A stretch of DNA of 51,684 nt from a virus, in the IMG/VR virus record IMGVR_UViG_3300009130_000040, positions 1-51,684 of that record. One strand, written 5' to 3'. A program made the position numbers and the translations under genes. The notes beneath the pieces are model-generated. The model did no database searches. It was not told the DNA's origin and saw nothing but the letters and a program-made list of their open reading frames with translations. Positions 6,721 through 13,941 of the stretch are shown one piece after another (position 1 is the first letter of the stretch; the number at the start of each line of letters is the position of its first letter).

Positions 6721-8673
6721 ATGGAAAATAGAAACAAAAAAAATACACACAATCCGGAATCTTTTTTATTTAAAGCTCTCACTAGATTACTTTCGGGACC
6801 AATTACAAATTACCAACGACAGAATCCAAGGCAATTAAAAAGATGGCAATTAGATAAATATAAGTTTCAATCTGCTGCTGGATTAAGTTTTAAAAAATCA
6901 ACCTATAATCCTTTTGACAATGTTTATGCGAATTCTACCTCTAATGTTGCCCGAGCAGAAAGATATGTAGACTTTGATCAAATGGAGTATATGCCTGAAA
7001 TTGCGTCTGCTATGGACATTTATGCAGATGAGATGACAGTTTCTTCACCCCTTCAAAAACTTTTAACGGTGAATTGTCCCAATGAAGAAATCAAAGGAGT
7101 CTTGCAGGATCTATTTTATAGTATTTTAAATATTGATTTTAATCTTTATGGTTGGTGTCGAAGCATGTGTAAATATGGCGATTACTTTCTTTATCTCGAT
7201 ATCGACGAGACTTTGGGGGTTAAGTCAGTTATCGGTTTGCCCCCAGCAGAGATCGAACGTTTAGAAGGGGAAGACAAGACGAACCCCAATTATGTCCAAT
7301 TTCAATGGAATTCTGGTGGTCTTACTTTTGAAAATTGGCAAGTGGCACATTTTAGAATTCTTGGCAATGATAAATATGCACCCTATGGAACCTCGTGTTT
7401 GGAATCATCGCGGCGAATCTGGCGACAGTTAATGCTGCTTGAAGACGCTATGATGGCGTATCGAGTGGTACGCTCGCCTGAACGTCGTGTTTTTTATATT
7501 GACGTGGGCGGGATTCCCGAGAACGAAGTTGAGCAGCATATGCAAAGAATTGTTACTCAAATGAAAAGAAATCAAGTAATCGATCAAGATACTGGGCGTG
7601 TGGATTTGAGATATAACCCCATGAGTATCGATGAAGATTATTTTATCCCTGTTCGTGGCGGACAAGCCGGAACAAAAATTGAATCCCTACCAGGTGGAAC
7701 CTATACGGGTGACATTGATGACGTTAAATATTTAAGAGATAAACTCTTTTCAGCTTTAAAGATACCCGCATCTTATCTTACCCAAGGTGATGAAGGGTCA
7801 GAAGATAAGACTACTCTAGCTCAAAGGGATATTCGTTTCGCCCGAACCATTAGTCGCCTTCAGAGAAGTGTTGTCTCAGAATTAGAAAAAATAGCTGTGA
7901 TTCATTTATATACTTTAGGGTACAAAAATAAGGATCTTATTTCTTTTAAACTTCGTTTGAACGCCCCATCAAAACTTGCCGAGCTGCAAGAATTAGAACA
8001 CTGGAGAACAAAATTTGAAATTGCCAGTACAGCAACAGAAGGCTTTTTTAGTCGAAGATGGGTTTCGAAGAATATATTCGACATGTCGGAACAAGAAGTT
8101 GTCCGAAACCAAAGGGAGATGTTCTACGATAGAAATTTAGATGCAGCACTCGAAGTGGCAACACAAGAAGCATCTGGTGAAATGGCTGCTGGTGAAGCTG
8201 GCGGTGATGATCTCTTAGGAGGTGATGACCTCGGCGACGAGATCGAAGGTGAAGGTGGTGACACAGGCGAAGAACTTGGCGGCGAAGACGAGGTGCTCCT
8301 TGCCGAACCTGGAAAGCGCAACGATTTACAATGGAAAACTCCGAAACCATCTGAGAGGACAACTCCAAAATCAAAAGGTAAGAAATACAAGCCCGTTAAA
8401 TCTGACAAGAGGGATATGGGTGCTCGCAAGCGTAGTTACAAAGGAAAATATGCAGAGGAAGTGGGGAAAAACACTCCACGAAATATTCATAAGGGATGGA
8501 CAGATGGACTTCAAGGTTTGTCAAAAGGAATTTACGAAAATCAGGAAACTAATTATAAGGAAAAATATAGGCAAGAAGAATTAAAGATTTTGGAAAATGA
8601 TATAGAAATCCAAAAAATAATTGAAAATCTTGCCAGTAAAAATAAGCAGGAAAATAAAAATGACAAAGTTTAA
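6721..8673 (+). CDS. 20: Portal protein (gp20-type)
   Basis: 650 aa. It forms the dodecameric portal ring at one capsid vertex, where it nucleates the prohead and docks terminase and neck. T4-type portal hallmarks include YVDFDQMEYMPEIASAMDIYADE near residue 85, the LKIPASYLTQGDE segment, and the DIRFARTISRLQRSV helix. The C-terminal 150 residues are unusual: a very acidic Gly/Glu/Asp-rich stretch (GGDDLLGGDDLGDEIEGEGG) followed by a basic, probably disordered tail. Directly downstream of terminase, as in many myophages. The next gene overlaps its 3' end by 14 nt. Confidence 0.92.
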   Translation: MENRNKKNTHNPESFLFKALTRLLSGPITNYQRQNPRQLKRWQLDKYKFQSAAGLSFKKSTYNPFDNVYANSTSNVARAERYVDFDQMEYMPEIASAMDIYADEMTVSSPLQKLLTVNCPNEEIKGVLQDLFYSILNIDFNLYGWCRSMCKYGDYFLYLDIDETLGVKSVIGLPPAEIERLEGEDKTNPNYVQFQWNSGGLTFENWQVAHFRILGNDKYAPYGTSCLESSRRIWRQLMLLEDAMMAYRVVRSPERRVFYIDVGGIPENEVEQHMQRIVTQMKRNQVIDQDTGRVDLRYNPMSIDEDYFIPVRGGQAGTKIESLPGGTYTGDIDDVKYLRDKLFSALKIPASYLTQGDEGSEDKTTLAQRDIRFARTISRLQRSVVSELEKIAVIHLYTLGYKNKDLISFKLRLNAPSKLAELQELEHWRTKFEIASTATEGFFSRRWVSKNIFDMSEQEVVRNQREMFYDRNLDAALEVATQEASGEMAAGEAGGDDLLGGDDLGDEIEGEGGDTGEELGGEDEVLLAEPGKRNDLQWKTPKPSERTTPKSKGKKYKPVKSDKRDMGARKRSYKGKYAEEVGKNTPRNIHKGWTDGLQGLSKGIYENQETNYKEKYRQEELKILENDIEIQKIIENLASKNKQENKNDKV

Positions 8674-9487
8674 ACACAATAAGAAGAGAAATAGTGCTTT
8701 CCTATATGAAACCTTAATTCAAGAATTGACAAAATGTGTATTGTCAAAAGATGCCGCAAAACAAAAAAGCATTACCGATCTTATTAAGGAATCGTTTAGC
8801 GCCAATACAGAAATGTATAAAGAATTAAAATTATATCACGCTATTACACACACAAAGAATGTGCAACCAAAGATAGCTGAGAAGATTTTGAGTGAGGTTA
8901 AAGTTCGTCACTCTAATATAAACAAGAAACAGTTGATTTCTGAGCAAAATAAACTAACTCGACATATTAGAAAATCTTTATCTAACGAAGTTTTTGTAAA
9001 TTTTATTCCCAACTACAAAGATTTAGCATCTATAGCTCAAATTTTCAATAACCGCGTTTCTGTCAAATCTAAAGTTCTCTTAGAAAATGAGTTAATAGAA
9101 AAAATGGCTTCCATTGGTCAAGAGAGAAAAATGGTTCCTGTCGATAACTTGGTGTACAAATCTTTTGTTTCCAAGTTTAACCAAAAGTATGGCGACACAT
9201 TGTTTGAAGAACAGAAAATTTTATTAAATAAATTTATTACCTCTTTTAATAATAATGGTTTAGAGCTTAAATCTCACCTAAATGAAGAAATCGGACGCTT
9301 GAAAAAAGAGTTGCAAAATTCTCTAAAGACCGAGGAGTTTATTGCAGATCAAGAAATGTCCCAGGGAGTAAAAAAGGTGATCGATATTTTAGAGCATTAT
9401 AAATCCCAGCCGCCCAATAAAGAGATGGTCGAGGAGATTATAAAAATTCAAGCTTTGGTGAAGGAATCATCCGTAAATGTCGATTAA
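8660..9487 (+). CDS. Conserved head-module protein of unknown function
   Basis: 275 aa from the ATG at 8660, preceded by CAGGAAAA and overlapping the portal 3' end. An in-frame ATG at 8621 would deepen the overlap. The N terminus FKHNKKRNSAFLYETLIQEL is basic and amphipathic; the rest is almost entirely helical and Lys/Glu/Asn-rich. It occupies the place of the small prohead-core genes 67/68 in T4, but is larger and not recognisably similar. A role in head assembly is inferred from position. Confidence 0.6.
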   Translation: MTKFKHNKKRNSAFLYETLIQELTKCVLSKDAAKQKSITDLIKESFSANTEMYKELKLYHAITHTKNVQPKIAEKILSEVKVRHSNINKKQLISEQNKLTRHIRKSLSNEVFVNFIPNYKDLASIAQIFNNRVSVKSKVLLENELIEKMASIGQERKMVPVDNLVYKSFVSKFNQKYGDTLFEEQKILLNKFITSFNNNGLELKSHLNEEIGRLKKELQNSLKTEEFIADQEMSQGVKKVIDILEHYKSQPPNKEMVEEIIKIQALVKESSVNVD

Positions 9488-10007
9488 AATAAATATTGAG
9501 CCGCAACCCGAGCCGAGCATAAAAATAGAGCTTCAAGTTAGAAAAACACTTGATGGTAAAATTATGATCTTAGATCATCGATTAATCGACATTATTCTTG
9601 ACACAACGCTCAATAAAATTGTTACATTTCCTAAAGATGATTTGAGTGATGAGATATATGGAATTCAAAATTCCTATTTTAGACATCTTGTTAATGAGGG
9701 TGTCGTTACCCCCAGCTCAATTCAGAGTGGTAATGTATTTGGGAGTTTAGAAGGAAAATATGAGGAATCTATTGACGAAAACGTTAGTGCAGCGCAAGTA
9801 GTTTTATATTCTACCAAAAAATTTATTGATTCTCAAACTCCGCATTTAGAGATGCAAGAGTTTATAGAGAATGAATTTGAAGATCACCTGGTGGATCCTA
9901 ATCCGGGTGACTCTACCGAACTTGGTGAAGTACCTGAAGAACCAAAGAAGGGCTCTATCACTCCATCTCGAATCCGGCGTTATTTAAGTGGTTATGGATA
10001 TTACTAA
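9477..10007 (+). CDS. Hypothetical head-module protein
   Basis: 176 aa, overlapping the previous gene by 11 nt. An N-terminal mixed beta/alpha region (RKTLDGKIMILDHRLIDIIL; LNKIVTFPKDDLSDEIYGIQ) is followed by an acidic, proline-containing tail and a C-terminal ITPSRIRRYLSGYGYY. No catalytic motif is seen. Position between portal and prohead protease suggests a head-assembly or scaffold-associated role; this is inference. Confidence 0.55.
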   Translation: MSIKINIEPQPEPSIKIELQVRKTLDGKIMILDHRLIDIILDTTLNKIVTFPKDDLSDEIYGIQNSYFRHLVNEGVVTPSSIQSGNVFGSLEGKYEESIDENVSAAQVVLYSTKKFIDSQTPHLEMQEFIENEFEDHLVDPNPGDSTELGEVPEEPKKGSITPSRIRRYLSGYGYY

Positions 10008-10306
10008 TGAACTTATTGCTATTTGTGCTTGCGGCTTATGGTCTTACGCAAATTATAGTATTTGGAAGTATATTTAACAAAATCCGACCCTCTCACCACT
10101 TCTTTCATTGTTCCATGTGTATGGGTTGGTGGGTTGGACTCTTTTTGTGGGCAATTAACCAATATACAGAACTATTTACATTTGAATATTCTATTACTAC
10201 TGCTTTTTTATTAGCATGTGTTAGTTCTGGGACATCGTATGTTTTGAGTATGGTTTTTGGCGACGAAGGAATAAATTTTAAAGTCAAAGGGGAAAGCAAT
10301 GTTTAA
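10007..10306 (+). CDS. Small membrane protein with CxxCxGWWxG motif
   Basis: 99 aa, ATG overlapping the previous stop (TAATG). Two or three hydrophobic helices: an N-terminal one (LLLFVLAAYGLTQIIVFG), a second around HCSMCMGWWVGLFLWAI, and a third around ITTAFLLACVSSGTSYVL. The motif FHCSMCMGWWVG resembles small bacterial inner-membrane proteins whose function is unknown. It is odd to find a membrane protein inside the head-assembly cluster; it could act on the host membrane where proheads start, but that is speculation. Confidence 0.6.
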   Translation: MNLLLFVLAAYGLTQIIVFGSIFNKIRPSHHFFHCSMCMGWWVGLFLWAINQYTELFTFEYSITTAFLLACVSSGTSYVLSMVFGDEGINFKVKGESNV

Positions 10307-10412
10307 TAATTGTTATAAAACAAAGAAACGAGTGCTGCGACCAGTTCGCCGCTGTAAATCTGGTTGCAAGCCCGTGCGGGTTGCGCCCGCACTAAGAGGA
10401 AGTAAGGTATGA
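10299..10412 (+). CDS. 37-aa Arg/Lys/Cys-rich microprotein
   Basis: ATG at 10299 with AAGGGGAAA a few bases upstream. It reads MFNNCYKTKKRVLRPVRR, then CKSGCKPVRV and a short tail, and stops at TGA 10410-10412. It overlaps the preceding gene by 8 nt and the next start as ATGA, so it fills an otherwise 102-nt gap exactly. It contains three cysteines and about a dozen basic residues. Such a peptide could bind nucleic acid or scaffold, comparable in position (not sequence) to T4 gp68/67. The good Shine-Dalgarno sequence and coupled overlaps support its reality. Confidence 0.55.
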   Translation: MFNNCYKTKKRVLRPVRRCKSGCKPVRVAPALRGSKV

Positions 10413-10966
10413 AAATTAGTAAAAAACGATTGGAAAAGATAATTTTAGAAGAAATAGATAATTTACACAGCCAAGATCGTAAACTTCACGATGAAGAAGT
10501 TCCAATTGCATCTATAGTGTATTTATTGGTTGGAAAAGCTTTGGATTCTGTACACGATTATCGCGGTTCAATGCCAGACGACCAAGATGTTTCCGAGGAT
10601 TTTGAAGATATACACGAAAAATTGGCTAAATTCTGGACTATGCTAGATAGTCATCCCGATTTGGCAGATGGAGAAACACCGAAAGAGCTTTTAAAGCCAC
10701 TACAAGAAAAGCAAGCCACTCAAGTTGAACAAATCATGCAGGAATTATCGCAACAAATCAAAGAGCAAGAACAAGATTGTACCGAAGAAGAGATCTCTAA
10801 TGCACTCGATGTGGTGTCACGATGCGTAATGACTGGAAAATCTCAAAGACCACGTTCAACCGAAACAGAATTGGGGGTAATGCCACGAAAAGTGAGTGCG
10901 CCGCCTGAAGGAACCAAGGTTGGTGGCGTTAAATGGGTAAAAGAGGGAGAGACAGATGAGCAATAA
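10409..10966 (+). CDS. Tagged acidic protein next to the prohead protease
   Basis: 185 aa. The N terminus is the tag (MKISKKRLEKIILEEIDNL), here with I-L-E-E at the putative cut site. The body is acidic and helical with Gln/Glu runs (EQIMQELSQQIKEQEQD) and ends in a Gly/Pro-containing basic segment. Its stop overlaps the protease start by 11 nt, so it is probably co-translated with the protease. I infer a prohead-core or internal head protein processed by that protease. Confidence 0.55.
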   Translation: MKISKKRLEKIILEEIDNLHSQDRKLHDEEVPIASIVYLLVGKALDSVHDYRGSMPDDQDVSEDFEDIHEKLAKFWTMLDSHPDLADGETPKELLKPLQEKQATQVEQIMQELSQQIKEQEQDCTEEEISNALDVVSRCVMTGKSQRPRSTETELGVMPRKVSAPPEGTKVGGVKWVKEGETDEQ

Positions 10967-11561
10967 ATATCTTTTAAGGGAATATTATGAACTTTGTTCG
11001 GGAGGGGTTTGCCAAGACCTCTTAACCGAAGAAGAAAAGATTCAAGTTAAAAATGGAGCGACATTTCTTTCAGGTGTGATGCAGCGTTGTGACGAACAAA
11101 ATGGTAACGGTCGAGTTTATCCAGCCCCTATTCTACAACGTGAAGCAAAAAATTATATGAAAGCTGTTAAAGAGAACCGAGCCTGTGGAGAACTTGATCA
11201 TCCTGAAGATTCTGTAGTTAATCTTAAAAATGCATCTCATATGGTTACATCCATCTGGTGGGAAGGCAAAGACCTGATGGGCAAAATCAAAGTCCTTTCA
11301 ACTCCTGCTGGTAAAATCTTGGAATCATTAATTAATGATGGAGTAATGCTTGGCATTTCATCTCGCGGCTTAGGCTCTGTGCGCGAATCTCAAGGTCAAA
11401 CGATGGTAGAGGACGACTTTCAATTGATTTGTTTCGATATTGTGTCGGAACCTTCGACACAGGGCGCATATATGATGATGAACGAATCTAAAGAAAAAAG
11501 AATTTGGTCTAAAGCAGATCGGCTAAACCGTATGTTAAACGATATTATTGGTGACAAATGA
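10956..11561 (+). CDS. 21: Prohead maturation protease (gp21-type serine protease)
   Basis: 201 aa. It cleaves scaffold, capsid and internal proteins during head maturation, in T4 after (I/L)-X-E. The fold signature is clear: NGNGRVYP near residue 50, catalytic His82 in GELDHPE, and nucleophile Ser135/136 in GISSRGLGS, with FDIVSEPS following. The order and spacing match the herpes/T4 prohead protease fold (peptidase S77-like). It lies between portal and scaffold core as in T4, and overlaps the genes on both sides by a few bases. Confidence 0.92.
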   Translation: MSNKYLLREYYELCSGGVCQDLLTEEEKIQVKNGATFLSGVMQRCDEQNGNGRVYPAPILQREAKNYMKAVKENRACGELDHPEDSVVNLKNASHMVTSIWWEGKDLMGKIKVLSTPAGKILESLINDGVMLGISSRGLGSVRESQGQTMVEDDFQLICFDIVSEPSTQGAYMMMNESKEKRIWSKADRLNRMLNDIIGDK

Positions 11562-11977
11562 ACAAGAATGATTTAAAAAAGATCTTAAAGCCTCTTATTA
11601 AAGAGTGCATTAAAGAGGTTGTCTTTGAAGATGGAACTCTTTCTGGAATTATATCCGAGGTTGCACAAGGTTTGTCAAGTATACAAACTCCTGTTCCTCA
11701 ACAAATAGTAGAGAAAAAAGCTACCAAACAAGTTCAAGCTCCACATCGTAGCGAAGCTCTTAACGAAGCAAGAAAACAACTAGAAGAAACGAAAAAGAGT
11801 TTACAACAATCTGCTGGTTTAGAGGGCATCTTTGAAGGAACAACCCCAATGCACAGCCGAGACTCCTCTAGTTCGTCACAACATGGAGCACTACGAGATC
11901 ATGATCCAAGTGATCCCGGTGTGGACATCAGTGGTATTATGAAGATTGCCGGTGGTGCATGGGGTCAATTAAAGTAG
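11558..11977 (+). CDS. Protease-to-scaffold linker protein (prohead-core candidate)
   Basis: 139 aa, ATGA overlap with the protease. The N terminus MNKNDLKKILKPLIKECIKE is an amphipathic helix loosely like the tag of neighbouring genes (but without the IQE site), then VVFEDGTLSGIISEVAQGLSS. A Gln/Lys-rich coiled-coil region follows, then a Ser/His-rich disordered stretch and a hydrophobic C-terminal IMKIAGGAWGQLK. The combination suggests a minor prohead-core component; no enzyme motif is visible. Confidence 0.55.
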   Translation: MNKNDLKKILKPLIKECIKEVVFEDGTLSGIISEVAQGLSSIQTPVPQQIVEKKATKQVQAPHRSEALNEARKQLEETKKSLQQSAGLEGIFEGTTPMHSRDSSSSSQHGALRDHDPSDPGVDISGIMKIAGGAWGQLK

Positions 11978-11982
11978 GCAAG

Positions 11983-12189
11983 ATGCAAGTTAGAAAAAGA
12001 AAAAACGAATCTACCGAAAACCTCATTAAAAGATTCATAAGAAAATCAAAGAAAATTGGAATTGTTGAAGAATATCTCGAAAGAAGATATTTTAAAAAGC
12101 CTTCCGAAATTCGTAGAGAAAAAGAAGCTCAACGCCAAATAGAAATTGAAAAACAAAAGCGTAAAGAAAAAAAAGAAAGAGATGATTAG
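11983..12189 (+). CDS. rpsU: Ribosomal protein bS21 homologue
   Basis: 68 aa from the ATG at 11983; an in-frame ATG at 11959 overlaps the previous gene. The pattern follows bacterial bS21: a basic start, NES near residue 9, then LIKRFIRKSKKIGIVEEY (matching RRFKRxxEKxGVLxEx), RRYFKKPSEIRREK (matching RRREFYEKPTxxRKRxK) and a long basic/acidic tail. bS21 sits near the mRNA exit channel by the anti-Shine-Dalgarno sequence and is used for initiation. Phage copies are known from marine phages and are thought to exchange into host ribosomes. Its place inside the head operon implies late expression. Confidence 0.8.
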   Translation: MQVRKRKNESTENLIKRFIRKSKKIGIVEEYLERRYFKKPSEIRREKEAQRQIEIEKQKRKEKKERDD

Positions 12190-12220
12190 AAAACTAATTA
12201 TAGAAAGAGGAATTTAAATT

Positions 12221-12622
12221 ATGACATACAATAAAGCCGGTTTAGGGTCTGTTGGCTCTTATCAAGTTTCAGGAAAACCATTTCTTAGTGGAGGCGTTGA
12301 TGTGTCAATTTACACGAGTGGTCCATTGGAAGTCTCCTTTCCATCGATCACAAGATGGATCACTGTAACAAATCACGATACAACAACTGATGGAGATGTA
12401 AAGGTCGCCTTTTCTGCAAACGGATTCGACACAAATAACTATTTTACCGTGAGCCAAGACAAGGGTGATTATACAAATACCATGACACAAAGACTTGAAC
12501 TAAAAGTTACTAGAATGTATCTCACAGGAGCTTGTACAAATTGTGATATTATTGCGGGACTAACAGGAATTAGCACAACTGAAATTACAAATAACTGGTC
12601 CGGATCGTCTGGTGTCGGCTAA
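12221..12622 (+). CDS. Small beta-rich virion protein, decoration-like (paralogue of 44986-45408)
   Basis: 133 aa, ATG preceded by AAAGAGGAATT. It shares with the 44986 gene a conserved N terminus (AGLGSVGSYQVSGKPFLS), a middle block (VSFPSITRWITVTN) and a C terminus (NNWSGSSGVG). The body looks all-beta, alternating Thr/Val/Ser. Adjacent to scaffold and capsid genes and apparently well translated, it is a good candidate for a capsid decoration or fibre-tip-like protein. That role is inferred; only the paralogy is seen directly. Confidence 0.6.
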   Translation: MTYNKAGLGSVGSYQVSGKPFLSGGVDVSIYTSGPLEVSFPSITRWITVTNHDTTTDGDVKVAFSANGFDTNNYFTVSQDKGDYTNTMTQRLELKVTRMYLTGACTNCDIIAGLTGISTTEITNNWSGSSGVG

Positions 12623-12721
12623 AACATTTAATAGTTCTTGCGCAGTTCTCCCACTATTATAGCATTTTACCATTCTTACACACTATTTATTTGAGACAAC
12701 TATTACTATTAGGAGATTTAA
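12623..12721 (+). promoter_or_regulatory. Leader of the scaffold-capsid unit with a CTATTTA element
   Basis: This 99-nt gap holds CTATTTAT at 12683-12690, 31 nt before the scaffold ATG, followed by ATTAGGAG as ribosome-binding site. No stable hairpin was found. It is the longest leader before the most highly needed structural genes, so a strong late promoter here is expected. Confidence 0.45.
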
Positions 12722-13927
12722 ATGTCATCATCAATGTTAGAACAAGCCGTAATCGATGCGCAAGCCCTTAAGGAAGCTGCTATCAAAAACGCAGAACAAG
12801 AAGTGTTAGAGAAATATTCAGGAGAAATCAAAGAAGCTGTTAATGCTTTGTTAGAGCAGGATATGGACCCTTTGGCGGACCCTTTGGCGGACCCTTTGGC
12901 GGACCCCATGGCAGAACCCGAAACAGCTGGAACCGACAATCTTTTAGGTATGTCACCTGCGGAAGAGGGCGGTGAGCAAGATTCGATTGTTGGCGATATC
13001 CCTTTCAAAGCCACAGAACAAGAAACTGGTGGAGCACCAGATGATACTATTATTCTTGACCTAGATGCACTAATGGAAGCAGTTAGTGCTGCCACAGACT
13101 CCAATGAAACTGAAGAAGCAGTCTATGAAGTGAGTGTAGCTGATTTTGAAAATCTTTTACAAGAAGATACTGATGGCGAGGAAATGGTGGAGGAAACAAA
13201 GGGTGGTGTCAAAGGACAACCGTCACTTGCAAAAACCACCGAAGAAGATGAAGATAACCCTATTGATTATGAAAAAAAGGGAAAAGTGGGTGGAAAAGTT
13301 TTTGAGGAAGAAATTGAAATTGATGAGGCAGTCTTCCAAGAAGCCATCGCAGAAATTCTAGAGGTAGACTTAGAAGTTGTACCTCGTGGAATGATGGGGA
13401 CGACTCACCCCACAACCATTGAGCAAACAGATGCAATTAACATCGCAGCTGCCGCCGAAGAAGATACAGTTAAAGAAGAAGAAAATGAAGCTTTTAATAA
13501 TGCTGTAAAAAAGATCGCAAATTTAGAAGAGCAAGTAAAATCTCTCAAGTCTGATAAGAATAGGCTTGCAAAAGTTCATAATGAACTTAAGAGTGTTGCC
13601 CGTCAAGTCAGTGATAAGCTGACTGAATTAAACACAGCCAATGCTAAATTGGTATATCAGAATCGTATTCTGGAATCCTCCTCCTTGAATGAGCGACAAA
13701 AAGAAAAACTTGTCGAAGCGATTTCAAACGCGAAATCAAACAAAGAAGCTAAGGTTATTTATGAAACCTTGCAAGAATCACTGACTTCAAAAGAGCAATC
13801 AGCTCCCCAGAATTTGAGTGAGGCTGTAAGTAAAAATAATCGGCTTATTTTACAATCAAACAAAGATAAAGAGCAAGTTTCTAAATCTGCTTCCGAGCGC
13901 ATGAAAAGACTTGCTGGAATAATTTAA
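12722..13927 (+). CDS. 22: Prohead core scaffold protein (gp22-type)
   Basis: 401 aa. It forms the internal scaffold around which the capsid assembles and is then degraded by the prohead protease. The composition fits: very acidic, Glu/Ala-rich and mostly helical, with a long coiled coil (about residues 255-320, NAVKKIANLEEQVKSLKSD) and a basic C terminus (SASERMKRLAGII), the end that contacts capsid in T4-type scaffolds. A DPLA repeat lies near residue 50. It is immediately upstream of the capsid gene, 14 nt apart. Sequence is not conserved in this family, so the call rests on composition and position. Confidence 0.8.
   Translation: MSSSMLEQAVIDAQALKEAAIKNAEQEVLEKYSGEIKEAVNALLEQDMDPLADPLADPLADPMAEPETAGTDNLLGMSPAEEGGEQDSIVGDIPFKATEQETGGAPDDTIILDLDALMEAVSAATDSNETEEAVYEVSVADFENLLQEDTDGEEMVEETKGGVKGQPSLAKTTEEDEDNPIDYEKKGKVGGKVFEEEIEIDEAVFQEAIAEILEVDLEVVPRGMMGTTHPTTIEQTDAINIAAAAEEDTVKEEENEAFNNAVKKIANLEEQVKSLKSDKNRLAKVHNELKSVARQVSDKLTELNTANAKLVYQNRILESSSLNERQKEKLVEAISNAKSNKEAKVIYETLQESLTSKEQSAPQNLSEAVSKNNRLILQSNKDKEQVSKSASERMKRLAGII
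12866..12913 (+). repeat. 12-bp tandem repeat encoding DPLA units
   Basis: Three perfect copies of a 12-bp unit (GACCCTTTGGCG) start at 12866, 12878 and 12890, followed by a degenerate fourth at 12902. They encode DPLA x3 then DPMA within the acidic scaffold protein, an in-frame expansion that should be length-variable between relatives. Confidence 0.9.
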
Positions 13928-13941
13928 GGAGAATTAATACA

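Noticed and set aside
8048-8429. Minus-strand ORFs of about 100 codons opposite the acidic portal tail
   Set aside because: They arise from the GAT/GAA/GGT-rich portal C terminus read backwards (Ser/Pro/Arg-rich), with no start signals.
12866-12913. DPLA repeat as a functional binding motif
   Set aside because: The tandem DNA unit explains it as replication-slippage expansion inside a disordered acidic scaffold. No binding role can be supported.
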